Shown here: piece by piece, positions 24,044 to 32,648 of the stretch
Position numbering within the stretch: the stretch's first letter is position 1
How the letters are laid out: each line of letters begins with the position of its first letter
Source: Coriobacteriia bacterium
GTDB taxonomy: Bacteria; Actinomycetota; Coriobacteriia; WRKU01
DNA length: 49,744 nucleotides
Assembly (NCBI GenBank): GCA_009777935.1
Contig: WRKU01000010.1
Coordinates: 1-49,744 of the forward strand
Direction of reading: 5' to 3'
Translations under genes and position numbers: made by a program
The notes under the pieces: generated by a model
The model's input: the letters and a program-made list of their open reading frames with translations, nothing else
Told to the model about the DNA's origin: nothing
Databases searched by the model: none

Positions 24044-24548
24044 CCTTACGGTATTTCTCGTCCTCTCGACCATCGTCATCTTCAGCGCCATTAAGATGCT
24101 CTCGGTGCGCAACGTGCTTCACGCAACCTACTGGCTGTTACTTACGGCGATTACTGCTGCCGGCATCATCTGGTTTCTCGGCGCTGAGTTTATCGCTATT
24201 ACGCAGCTGCTTATCTACGCCGGTGCCGTCGGCATTCTGACGATATTTGCCCTGATGGTGACCGTACGCACCGAAGGCGAGCTCATTCGTTCGCGCGACC
24301 TGAGCCTTGCGGCGGCGATATGCGCGTCCGCATTCTTCGGGCTGATGGCCTACGCCATCACGACAAGTCCCTCGCTCATGCGTGTCACCGAGTACGACCC
24401 GCCCACCTTTGCCGAGTTCGGCGCGACGCTCTTTGCGCTCGATGGCTGGGTGCTGCCGTTTGAGCTCGTTGCGCTGGTGCTGACCGTCGCACTTATCGCG
24501 GCCGTGTGGTGGACACGTGAGGTACGTAAGGGGGGTGACGAGTCATGA
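24036..24548 (+). CDS. nuoJ: NADH-quinone oxidoreductase subunit J
   Basis: A 170-residue membrane subunit with five hydrophobic helices, part of the E-channel. LGAEFIAITQLLIYAGAVGILTIFALM is the conserved third helix, including the pi-bulge region. ATG 24036 with AAGGAGG upstream is chosen over the longer frame from 23985, whose first residues are basic and unlike the family. Overlaps nuoI by eight bases and nuoK by four. Confidence 0.93.
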   Translation: MLNLTVFLVLSTIVIFSAIKMLSVRNVLHATYWLLLTAITAAGIIWFLGAEFIAITQLLIYAGAVGILTIFALMVTVRTEGELIRSRDLSLAAAICASAFFGLMAYAITTSPSLMRVTEYDPPTFAEFGATLFALDGWVLPFELVALVLTVALIAAVWWTREVRKGGDES

Positions 24549-24856
24549 GTGTCGGTCTTGAAGCATTCATGCTGCTCGCCGCCGTGCTCTTTGCGCTTGG
24601 CCTCTACGGCGCCATCTCGAAGAAGTCAACGATTCAGATGCTCATGTCGTTTGAGCTCATGGCAATCGCTATCTCTATCAATCTCATCGCCATCAACCGC
24701 TGGGTTACCCCTCGGGAGATGACCGGCCAATACTTTGCGCTCTTCGAGATGGCGCTTGCCGCCGCTGAAATCGCCATCGGCCTCACACTCATCGTTGCGC
24801 TCTATCGCCGCGCGCAGTCCGAAGAGGTCGATGACTTCACGGAACTTAAGGGATAG
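24545..24856 (+). CDS. nuoK: NADH-quinone oxidoreductase subunit K
   Basis: A 103-residue three-helix membrane subunit, exactly the normal size. LFALGLYGAISKKSTIQMLMSFELMAIAISINLIA contains the conserved glutamate of helix 2, and AAAEIAIGLTLIVALYRR the one of helix 3, both needed for proton translocation. Confidence 0.95.
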   Translation: MSVGLEAFMLLAAVLFALGLYGAISKKSTIQMLMSFELMAIAISINLIAINRWVTPREMTGQYFALFEMALAAAEIAIGLTLIVALYRRAQSEEVDDFTELKG

Positions 24857-24868
24857 GGGGTACACGCG

Positions 24869-26851
24869 ATGTCATCGACTATGTCATACTACCTCCTGTT
24901 AATCCCGCTTATTCCGACGCTTGTCTTTGCGGCGTTACTCTTCTTGCCGCGCGATCTGCGTAATCGCCTTATGTATGTGTCACCGATTGCGATGGGCACG
25001 AGCGCCCTTATCTCGATTATCGCCGGTCTCACGGAGTTTCCCGGCGGTCCGTACTCGATTTTGCGTCTCGACTATCGTCTCGCAACGCTGGGGGAGATGC
25101 CGCTCAATTTGACGATCGATGTGGGGCCGCTCAGCCTTATTATGCTGGTGATGGTCACGGTTATCGGTACCTGCGTGCAGGTCTACTCGCTCAGCTACAT
25201 GAAAGACGACGAGCGACGCGGCTGGTACTTTACGGTGATGTCGCTCTTTACGGCAGCGATGTTGCTGCTGGTGATGTCGGGCGACCTCCTGCTCATCTTT
25301 GCGATGTGGGAGATTATGGGTCTGTGCTCGTACATGCTGATTGGTTTCTGGTATAAGGAGAAGGCGCCGCGTCGCGCCTCGCAGAAAGCGTTTCTCGTGA
25401 CGCGCGCTGGCGACGGAGGTTTCTTCGTTGCGCTGGCGGCAATCTATGCGGCATGCGGCACCTTTAACATTAACGATATCCTCGCCAGCGCGCCGGGGTG
25501 GGCTCCGTGGGTCGCGGCCGTCGCCGCGCTCGGCCTCCTGTGGGCGGCGATGGGCAAGTCGGCGCAGCTGCCACTTTCGGTGTGGCTGCCCGATGCGATG
25601 GCCGGACCCACGCCCGGCTCGGCGCTCATCCATGCGGCGACGATGGTCGCGGCCGGTGTTTTTATGGTCGCGCGCATGCTGCCACTCTTTGAGCTTACGC
25701 CGTTCGTTTTGACGATTACGCTCTGGATTGGTGTCGCAACGGCACTCTTTGGCGCGATTCTCGCGTGCTTCCAAAACGACATCAAAAAGGTGCTCGCGTA
25801 CTCGACGATATCCCAGCTTGGCGTGATGTTTGTTGCGCTTGGCGTTGGTTCGGCTCTTGCCGCACTCTTCCACCTTTACACACACGCGTTTTTCAAAGCA
25901 TTACTTTTCTTGGGTGCCGGCTCGATTATACACGCCACACACACGCAAGATACGCGTAAGATGGGCGGCCTTGCCCAGAAGATGCCGCTGACGACGGTCT
26001 GCTTTACCATCGGTGCCTTTGCGCTTGCCGGCGTGGCGCCATTGACGGGCTTTTTCTCGAAAGATGAGGTCTTTGCCGTCATCAAGTATGCTTCAAACTA
26101 CCCGGCGCTGGTGCTGGCGTGCGCCATGGGCGTAACGACCTCGCTCTACGTGACGAAGATGTGGCTGCGCGTTTTCTTTGGCAAGGCAAAGACGCCCCAT
26201 GTGCATGAGGGTGGCATTCTCGAACTCGCCCCCCTTGGTGTGCTCGCTGCCGCCACACTCTTCGGTGGTATCAGCACGCGTGCCTTCGGCGACTACATTG
26301 GAGATATCGGTGTATGGCCCAGCTGGTACATGGCCACGATTTCGACGTGCGTTACGCTCGCCGGTGCGACGCTCGGCTACTTGGCCGTGCGCGGTAAGTT
26401 CGACCGCTTCAAAGAGCCACTGCGGTTCGTTGGCGCTATTATGGACAACAAGCTCTACCTCGATGCTTTTTATGACAACGTCATCATCAAGCCGTACTTT
26501 ATCGTAAGCGATCTGCTGTGGAAGTTTGACGAAGTCGTCGTCGATGGTATCGTCAACGGTGTCGTTGCACTCTATCGGCGTCTGACGCGTCTGACGTGGC
26601 GTTTTGATGAGGTTGTTGTCGATGGTGCCGTTAACGGCACGGCGGCGGCCTACCTCGAAGTGACCGAGGCCAGTCGCATTATCGATGAGAGTATCATCGA
26701 TGGCGCCGTCAATTCGTCGGCGACGCTCTCGCAGCGCTTTGGCACGCTGCTCCGTAAGGCCCAGACCGGAAAACTCCAGACGTATCAGCGTCTTGCTATA
26801 GGTGGTCTCGTACTTGTGTTGGTACTTGTCGTTGTCTTGAAGGGAATGTAG
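24869..26851 (+). CDS. nuoL: NADH-quinone oxidoreductase subunit L
   Basis: A 660-residue antiporter-like proton pump subunit with about 16 helices and the long lateral helix. The core has LLIFAMWEIMGLCSYMLIGFW (key Glu), GKSAQLPLSVWLPDAMAGPTPGS and KVLAYSTISQLG (key Lys residues), and HAFFKALLFLGAGS. The C-terminal region is unusual: a 26-residue unit of the form WxFDEVVVDGxVNG repeats at about 551, 577 and, more diverged, 603, before the last helix. It follows nuoK by 12 bases. Confidence 0.95.
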   Translation: MSSTMSYYLLLIPLIPTLVFAALLFLPRDLRNRLMYVSPIAMGTSALISIIAGLTEFPGGPYSILRLDYRLATLGEMPLNLTIDVGPLSLIMLVMVTVIGTCVQVYSLSYMKDDERRGWYFTVMSLFTAAMLLLVMSGDLLLIFAMWEIMGLCSYMLIGFWYKEKAPRRASQKAFLVTRAGDGGFFVALAAIYAACGTFNINDILASAPGWAPWVAAVAALGLLWAAMGKSAQLPLSVWLPDAMAGPTPGSALIHAATMVAAGVFMVARMLPLFELTPFVLTITLWIGVATALFGAILACFQNDIKKVLAYSTISQLGVMFVALGVGSALAALFHLYTHAFFKALLFLGAGSIIHATHTQDTRKMGGLAQKMPLTTVCFTIGAFALAGVAPLTGFFSKDEVFAVIKYASNYPALVLACAMGVTTSLYVTKMWLRVFFGKAKTPHVHEGGILELAPLGVLAAATLFGGISTRAFGDYIGDIGVWPSWYMATISTCVTLAGATLGYLAVRGKFDRFKEPLRFVGAIMDNKLYLDAFYDNVIIKPYFIVSDLLWKFDEVVVDGIVNGVVALYRRLTRLTWRFDEVVVDGAVNGTAAAYLEVTEASRIIDESIIDGAVNSSATLSQRFGTLLRKAQTGKLQTYQRLAIGGLVLVLVLVVVLKGM

Positions 26852-26854
26852 GCG

Positions 26855-28336
26855 ATGCTCACACTCATCATGTTCCTCCCGTTGGTTGGCGTCTTACTGT
26901 GCGCGCTGCTACCTAAGCGTTTTGAGGGGGCGGCGAAGTATATCGCGCTCTTCACAACCGCAGCCAACGCGTCGCTCGCGGCGTTTTTGGTCGGCGGGTT
27001 TACGCGCGGTGGCGGTATGCAGTTCGAGACCGTCATCGATTGGATTCCGCAGATCGGCATGCAGTATCACGTAGGCGTCGACGGCATCTCCATGCCCATC
27101 CTCGTGCTCTCGTGCGTGCTCGCCTTCCTTGCGGTCATTGCCAGCTGGAAGATAGACGAGAAGCCGAAGTTCTACTTTGCGATGCTGCTCTTGCTCGCAA
27201 CCGGTATGAACGGTGTCTTTACGGCGCTCGACTTCGTGCTGTTCTACGTCTTCTGGGAGATCGTGCTCGTACCGATGTACTTCATCATCAACCAATGGGG
27301 TGGCGAACGACGCCAATACGCAGCTGTCAAGTTCTTCCTCTACACCTTCTTCGGTTCGGTCTTTATGCTCGTCGGCATCATCGCGCTCTACCTACAGACC
27401 GGCACCTTCAACATGGTCGAGCTGGCTAACGGCGCCGCTGCACTACCGGCCTTCGTACCGTTTGGCTTCCAGTGGTGGGTCTTTGCCGCCTTCCTGCTGG
27501 GCTTTGCTATCAAGGTGCCGATGTGGCCGTTCCACACCTGGCTTCCCGATGCGCACGTCGAGGCACCAACGGCGGCTTCGGTACTGCTCGCCGGTATCAT
27601 GCTTAAGATGGGTACATACGGTCTGATTCGTATCGCGCTGCCGATTCTGCCCGAAGCGTTCCTTTGGTTCCAGCCGCTCATTGCGGTACTCGCTGTCATT
27701 TCGATTATCTATGGCGCAATCGTTGCCTTTGCGCAGACCGACGTCAAGAAACTCGTGGCGTATAGTTCGGTATCACACATGGGCTTTGCGATGCTCGGTA
27801 TTGCGGCCGGTACCGCTACCGGTATCAACGCTGCGATGGCCGTCAACATCAGCCATGGCCTGACGACCGGCATGCTGTTTTTCCTCGTCGGGATGATCTA
27901 CGAGCGCACCCATACGCGCAAGATTAAAGATCTCAGAGGTGTGGCCGCACAGATGCCGATTTACGCAGGTCTGTTCGTCTTCGCTTCGTTTGCGTCGATG
28001 GGTCTGCCGATGCTCTCCGGCTTTATGGGCGAGTTCCTCGCGCTCGTCGCCGCATGGCAGGGCTTTGCTGCTATCAACATGCAGTATCTGACGGTCTTTG
28101 CTGCCATCGGAATACTGCTGGGTGGCGCTTACATGCTCTGGCTGTTGCAGCGTGTCATCTTCGGCGAGCCGAGCGAGGTCGTCGAGGGTCAGAAAGACCT
28201 CAACTTCCGCGAGATATTCGTGCTGGTGCCACTGGCAGTCTTTGTGGTGGCATTCGGTGTGCGCTGGTCGCTCTTGCTCGATTATGTCGATCCGGCAGCC
28301 AAGGCGATTGCACGCGCCATTGGGCTGGGGGCTTAG
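26855..28336 (+). CDS. nuoM: NADH-quinone oxidoreductase subunit M
   Basis: A 493-residue antiporter-like proton pump subunit. YVFWEIVLVPMYFIINQWGG carries the conserved glutamate; KVPMWPFHTWLPDAHVEAPTAAS and KKLVAYSSVSHMGFAMLG hold the conserved lysines; NISHGLTTGMLFFLVGMIYERTHTR is the discontinuous-helix region. Length is normal. It starts three bases after nuoL, and nuoN begins at the base after its stop. Confidence 0.95.
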   Translation: MLTLIMFLPLVGVLLCALLPKRFEGAAKYIALFTTAANASLAAFLVGGFTRGGGMQFETVIDWIPQIGMQYHVGVDGISMPILVLSCVLAFLAVIASWKIDEKPKFYFAMLLLLATGMNGVFTALDFVLFYVFWEIVLVPMYFIINQWGGERRQYAAVKFFLYTFFGSVFMLVGIIALYLQTGTFNMVELANGAAALPAFVPFGFQWWVFAAFLLGFAIKVPMWPFHTWLPDAHVEAPTAASVLLAGIMLKMGTYGLIRIALPILPEAFLWFQPLIAVLAVISIIYGAIVAFAQTDVKKLVAYSSVSHMGFAMLGIAAGTATGINAAMAVNISHGLTTGMLFFLVGMIYERTHTRKIKDLRGVAAQMPIYAGLFVFASFASMGLPMLSGFMGEFLALVAAWQGFAAINMQYLTVFAAIGILLGGAYMLWLLQRVIFGEPSEVVEGQKDLNFREIFVLVPLAVFVVAFGVRWSLLLDYVDPAAKAIARAIGLGA

Positions 28337-29779
28337 ATGCTTAGTGGTTACTGGACGTTGATTCCGTACGCCATTCTCTTTTTCGGCGTACTCATTGCTC
28401 TTTTTGCCGATTGGGCGGGGCTGAGCAGTCGTCTCGCCGCGCTCTTTGGTGCCGCATGCGCGCTGGTGGCCGGACTTGGGTTTACCCTTTCAGAGGCGAG
28501 CCAGCTGCTCTTTGGCGGACGATTTATGCTGAGCGTTTCGGGACGTCTCGTCAGTGTGGGGCTGTGCATTATCACGGCGCTCTGGCTCATGTGGATTGCC
28601 GATCGGGTCAAGGGTCGCACTCGTGAGGCGACGGCGCTCGCGCTCCTTTCGGTGATGGGTGCGTGTATGCTCGTGGGTGCACGCGAATTTATCACGCTGC
28701 TCGTCGCGCTTGAGCTGACGGCGATGCCGTCCTACGTGCTGCTCGGCTACTGGGCGCATCGGCGTCGCAGTCTCGAAAGCGCAATGAAGTACTTCCTGTT
28801 CTCCGTGCTCACCACACTCGTGATGACGTACGGTGTCTCGCTCGTCTACGCGGCGAGCGGCACGACGATGATCGTCGGTGCCGACGTGAGTGGAGGCGGG
28901 TTGATTGGCCTTATTGGGCTTGTCATGTTGATGGTCGGCATCTTTGCCAAGGTCTCGGCCGTACCGTTTCACTTTTGGGCACCCGATGCCTACGCCGGCG
29001 CATCGGCGTGGGGCGTTGCCTTCGTGGCGACGGTACCGAAGGCCGCCGCGATGGTGACGTTATTGCGTCTACCGGCGCTTATGGCAGATACGCTTCCCGA
29101 AAGTCTGATAACGGTCTTTGTCATCATCGGCATCATGTCGATGGTCGTCGGCTCTTTTGCCGCGCTGACGCAGGACACGATTCGCCGCATTATGGCGTAT
29201 TCGGGTGTCGTTAACGTCGGCTTTCTGTTGACCGGTATCGCTGCATTGCAGACGGCTGGTTCGTTCGCCATCTTTGCCGGTGTGCTCTTCATCCTGTTCT
29301 ATGTGCTGGCGGTCTTTGGCGTCTTGTTGGTGACGGCCACCGAGGGCGATCGCGTGAGCGACCTTGCCGGCTTGAGCGAGCGACGTCCGGTCGCTGCCTG
29401 GATTCTTGTGCTGCTAAGCCTTTCGCTTATCGGGGTGCCACCGCTGGCCGGCTTCTTTGGCAAGCTGTATATCTTTACCTCAGCGCTGACGTCGTCGTAC
29501 GTCTACATGGTCGTTATCGCGGTGCTCTGTAGCGTCGTTTCGGCGTTTTACTATCTGCGTTTCATGAAGGCTGCGTTCTTTGATGCGGTACCGAGCAAAG
29601 ATGGTGCGCGTACGGGCGAGGAAATTGCAGGGAACGGTGCCGTGTCCGAGGGCTTGGATGAATACGACACCAAACACCGCCTCTTTGCACGTACTGCGCT
29701 TGTCGTGGCGACGACGCTCATCGTGGTGTTGGGTCCGCTGTCGGGCTACCTTATCGACTGGATGATGGCAGGTATCTGA
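28337..29779 (+). CDS. nuoN: NADH-quinone oxidoreductase subunit N
   Basis: A 480-residue antiporter-like subunit ending the operon. LVALELTAMPSYVLLGYW (conserved Glu), AVPFHFWAPDAYAGASAW and RRIMAYSGVVNVGFLL (Lys/His) are in order. A 30-residue hydrophilic stretch (DAVPSKDGARTGEEIAGNGA) lies before the last helix. There is no nuoE, F or G in the operon or window, so this is the 11-subunit form that does not take electrons from NADH by itself. Confidence 0.95.
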   Translation: MLSGYWTLIPYAILFFGVLIALFADWAGLSSRLAALFGAACALVAGLGFTLSEASQLLFGGRFMLSVSGRLVSVGLCIITALWLMWIADRVKGRTREATALALLSVMGACMLVGAREFITLLVALELTAMPSYVLLGYWAHRRRSLESAMKYFLFSVLTTLVMTYGVSLVYAASGTTMIVGADVSGGGLIGLIGLVMLMVGIFAKVSAVPFHFWAPDAYAGASAWGVAFVATVPKAAAMVTLLRLPALMADTLPESLITVFVIIGIMSMVVGSFAALTQDTIRRIMAYSGVVNVGFLLTGIAALQTAGSFAIFAGVLFILFYVLAVFGVLLVTATEGDRVSDLAGLSERRPVAAWILVLLSLSLIGVPPLAGFFGKLYIFTSALTSSYVYMVVIAVLCSVVSAFYYLRFMKAAFFDAVPSKDGARTGEEIAGNGAVSEGLDEYDTKHRLFARTALVVATTLIVVLGPLSGYLIDWMMAGI

Positions 29780-29788
29780 GTATCTGCA

Positions 29789-29814
29789 ATAAGATTAGTA
29801 TAAACTAATCTTAT
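29789..29814. promoter_or_regulatory. Perfect 11-bp inverted repeat covering the tmk start
   Basis: ATAAGATTAGT (29789-29799), ATAA, ACTAATCTTAT (29804-29814). The right arm includes the first two bases of the tmk ATG (29813). TAGTAT (29797-29802) inside it may be a -10 box, which would give a leaderless mRNA. No ribosome site is present. As RNA it would hide the start codon; as DNA it would be an operator. It could also help end nuo transcription. Confidence 0.6.
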
Positions 29815-30445
29815 GCAACGACCTCTCTTCATAACGCTTGAGGGTGGCGAGGGCGCCGGCAAGACCTCGCATATCGAGGCTCTGCGCGCTGATTTCGAGA
29901 GCGCCGGGCGTACTGTACTTGTCGTGCGCGAGCCGGGCGGGACCGCTATTGGCGAGGCCATCCGCACCATTCTTCTCTCACCTGAGCACGGCGCGATGGT
30001 GCCGCGCGCCGAGCTGTTGCTCTACGAGGCGGCTCGCGCGCAGCTCGTCGATGAGGTCATCAAGCCGGCGCTCGCAGATGGCGCGGTCGTGCTCTGTGAT
30101 CGCTTTTTTGACTCGACGAGTGCCTATCAAGGGGCAGGTCGAGGACTTGAGAGCGCTTTTATCGATAAGCTTAACCTTTTTGCGACGGCAGACCTTGTTC
30201 CTGACGCGACTATCGTCCTCGACCTGCCCGTCGATGTTGGCCTCACGCGTGCACGCACGACCGGCGCCCCCGATCGCCTCGAGGCTGCAAGCCACGGTTT
30301 TCATGAACAGGTTCGCACTGCCTTTTGCGCGCTCGCCGAAGCCCATCCTGCCCGTGTACGCATGGTCGATGCGACACAACCGCTCGACGTGACCTATGTG
30401 GCCGTACGCACTGCTCTAGAGGAGGTACTCGGTGAGGTTTTCTGA
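29813..30445 (+). CDS. tmk: Thymidylate kinase
   Basis: Phosphorylates dTMP to dTDP. The 210-residue protein has the P-loop GGEGAGKT (about 10-17), VVREPGGTAIGEAIR (DR/EPGG motif binding the nucleotide), CDRFFDSTSAYQG and a short lid region RARTTGAPDRLE. Length is normal. ATG 29813 is forced by the family N-terminus (MQRPLFITLEGG) and lies inside the inverted repeat. Its stop overlaps holB by 14 bases. The order tmk, holB, ricT is familiar from Gram-positive genomes. Confidence 0.95.
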   Translation: MQRPLFITLEGGEGAGKTSHIEALRADFESAGRTVLVVREPGGTAIGEAIRTILLSPEHGAMVPRAELLLYEAARAQLVDEVIKPALADGAVVLCDRFFDSTSAYQGAGRGLESAFIDKLNLFATADLVPDATIVLDLPVDVGLTRARTTGAPDRLEAASHGFHEQVRTAFCALAEAHPARVRMVDATQPLDVTYVAVRTALEEVLGEVF

Positions 30446-31505
30446 CGCACTCACCCATGCCTATCTTTTTGCAGGCGCAGCTGGCACCGGTAAAACCGAC
30501 GCTGCACACAAACTCGCCTGCCGGATTGTCTGCCCAGACTGTGCGGCCGATACGCGCACATGTCCCACGTGTCGCCGCATCGCGCGTGGCCTTCACCCGG
30601 ACGTCATCACGCTTGAACCTGAGGGTGGCGAGTACCTTATCGAGCAAATCCGTGACCTTATTTACCGTACTTCGCTCGCGCCGATTGAAGCATCGGCAAA
30701 GGTCTACCTTATCACCGATGCCGATCGTTTTACCGATCAAGCCGCAAACGCCTTTCTTAAGACGCTTGAAGAGCCGCCGACACGAGTCACGTTTATTCTG
30801 TTCGCCCATAGCGCCGGTGCCGTTATCGAGACGATACGCTCGCGCTGTCAGGTCGTGCGCTTTGTGCCGAAGCCAGAATCAGAGATGATTGCCGAGCTCA
30901 TACGTGAGACCGGCTGTGACGCTGCCGATGCACGTGCTGCGCTTGCGGCGACCGGCTCTGTGTTTGCCGATGCCAAGCAGTTTCTCACCTCGGTCGCACG
31001 TCAGAATACGCGCGCCGAGGTCGTACGCATCTATCAAGATCTTCCCGCGATGACCGATCACGAGGTCGTTGCTGCCGTCAAACGCCTACAAGAGATAATC
31101 GCTGGGCCAGTCAAAGAGCTCAAAGATGCTCACGTGCTTGATAGCAAAGATGCTGCCGATTTTCTTGTGGGAGCTGCACTCAAAGAGCTTGAGAAGACAC
31201 ACGCACGCCGTGAACGCGCCTACGAGCGTCGATGCTACGTGGAGGTCTGCGCCGTGCTCGAAAGCCTGTTGCGCGACGCCCTTTGCCGAGGAAGTGGTGC
31301 CGGTGCACTTGCGCGCAACGACGATGTTCGAGATGATAGTATTGGTCGTACACCCGCGATTACTCCGGGCTCTGCTGCGCGCTGCTTTGCAGCAATACGT
31401 CAGGCGCGCTGGCGGCTCGGTGCAAATGTTAATGCGCAGCTGACTCTTGAGGTGCTGCTTCTGAACTTACGAAAGGAATGTCTGTGGCGCAAGCTGCCCG
31501 TATAG
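30432..31505 (+). CDS. holB: DNA polymerase III delta' subunit
   Basis: Part of the clamp loader. The 357-residue protein starts with THAYLFAGAAGTGKTDAAH (Walker A) and has the zinc module CPDC ... CPTC and the core TDADRFTDQAANAFLKTLEEPPTRVTFIL, followed by SRCQVVRF. The region after residue 220 is a helical collar, with a basic stretch near 255-290 that is poorly conserved. GTG 30432 lies within tmk. Overlaps the RicT-like gene by 28 bases. Confidence 0.92.
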   Translation: MRFSDALTHAYLFAGAAGTGKTDAAHKLACRIVCPDCAADTRTCPTCRRIARGLHPDVITLEPEGGEYLIEQIRDLIYRTSLAPIEASAKVYLITDADRFTDQAANAFLKTLEEPPTRVTFILFAHSAGAVIETIRSRCQVVRFVPKPESEMIAELIRETGCDAADARAALAATGSVFADAKQFLTSVARQNTRAEVVRIYQDLPAMTDHEVVAAVKRLQEIIAGPVKELKDAHVLDSKDAADFLVGAALKELEKTHARRERAYERRCYVEVCAVLESLLRDALCRGSGAGALARNDDVRDDSIGRTPAITPGSAARCFAAIRQARWRLGANVNAQLTLEVLLLNLRKECLWRKLPV

Positions 31506-32635
31506 GATTTCGTCATGCGCCCGATCTTTGGTTTGATACAGGCGGTCTGATGCTCGTTGTCGATGATGTCGTCATCGTGGAAACCGAGCGGAGCGAAGAG
31601 ATGGGCATTGTGCGCGAGTTAGCTGCTGAAGCCCCCGTTGCCGCGCTTGAGACAGACGACGGCGTTACCGAGTTGACTCCGGTTATACGCATTGCAACTG
31701 AGGACGACATGATCTTCTCACTTGAGCTGCGTGAGCGCGAAAAAGAGGCGCTCGGACCGTTTCGTGAGCTGATTGTCAAACATAACCTTGAAATGAAGCC
31801 TGTCGAGGTCGAATATCTCTTCGGTGGCGACAAAATTCTCTTCTACTTTGCGAGCGAAAACCGTGTTGATTTTCGCCAGCTCGTCAGGGACCTTGCCGCG
31901 CGCTTTCAGGCACGTATCGAGATGCGTCAGATTGGCAATCGTGACCATGCGCGCATCGTCGGCGGGCTGGGCGGCTGTGGTGACGAGCTGTGCTGTGCAC
32001 GTATGAGTGGCGAGTTCAAGCCGGTTTCGATTCGCATGGCGAAAGACCAAGGACTTCCACCGAATCCGACCAAGATATCCGGTGCCTGCGGGCGGCTGAT
32101 GTGCTGCCTGCGTTATGAGGTTGAAGCGTATCAAGACTTTGCGCGTCGCGCGCCGGAACAGGGTGCGCTGATTGAGACGCCGAAAGGCAAGGCGAAGGTA
32201 TGCGATTTACATGCACTCAAAGAGCTTGTGACGCTCCAGTTTCGTGCCGATGAGGGTGACAAACCTGAGACGATGACGGTACCGCTTGCGGCGATGACCT
32301 GCTCCTCCTCTTGCTCGCGTCCGTGCAAGATCACCAAAAAGGACTTTGACGAGCTTGCGGGCGAGACCCTTGACCCGCTTGAGATGCTGCCGATATCCTT
32401 CAAAGGCGAAACCAAAGGGAAGCCTGAGACGCGCAAACGTCGTTCACGTGGGGGACGCAGAAAGCGAAAGGGCAATGATGAGGCCGGATCATCTCCTGCT
32501 CCGCGCAAACGTCGCTCTCGTGGAGGACGATCACGGGCGAAGAAAACAGCATCTAAGCCGAAACAGGCCGGTGCCTCATCCGATGTATACGTGAAACAGG
32601 CGACACGCGTACCGCGTCGGCGTCGCTCGTCGTGA
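31478..32635 (+). CDS. ricT: RicT/PSP1-family protein with a long basic tail
   Basis: A 385-residue protein. The PSP1 domain fills residues about 1-275. It has LKVEYLFGGDKILFYF-like wording (VEVEYLFGGDKILFYFASENRVDFRQLVRDLA), GGLGGCGDELCC and SGACGRLMCCLRYE; these cysteines match the Fe-S ligand region of the Ric (Y) complex that affects RNase Y in B. subtilis. The last 80 residues are a Lys/Arg-rich tail with RKRRSRGGR occurring twice, suggesting RNA binding; tails like this are not part of the core family. ATG 31478 follows AAAGGA. Confidence 0.88.
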   Translation: MSVAQAARIGFRHAPDLWFDTGGLMLVVDDVVIVETERSEEMGIVRELAAEAPVAALETDDGVTELTPVIRIATEDDMIFSLELREREKEALGPFRELIVKHNLEMKPVEVEYLFGGDKILFYFASENRVDFRQLVRDLAARFQARIEMRQIGNRDHARIVGGLGGCGDELCCARMSGEFKPVSIRMAKDQGLPPNPTKISGACGRLMCCLRYEVEAYQDFARRAPEQGALIETPKGKAKVCDLHALKELVTLQFRADEGDKPETMTVPLAAMTCSSSCSRPCKITKKDFDELAGETLDPLEMLPISFKGETKGKPETRKRRSRGGRRKRKGNDEAGSSPAPRKRRSRGGRSRAKKTASKPKQAGASSDVYVKQATRVPRRRRSS

Positions 32636-32648
32636 ACCGGCAGGTCGT

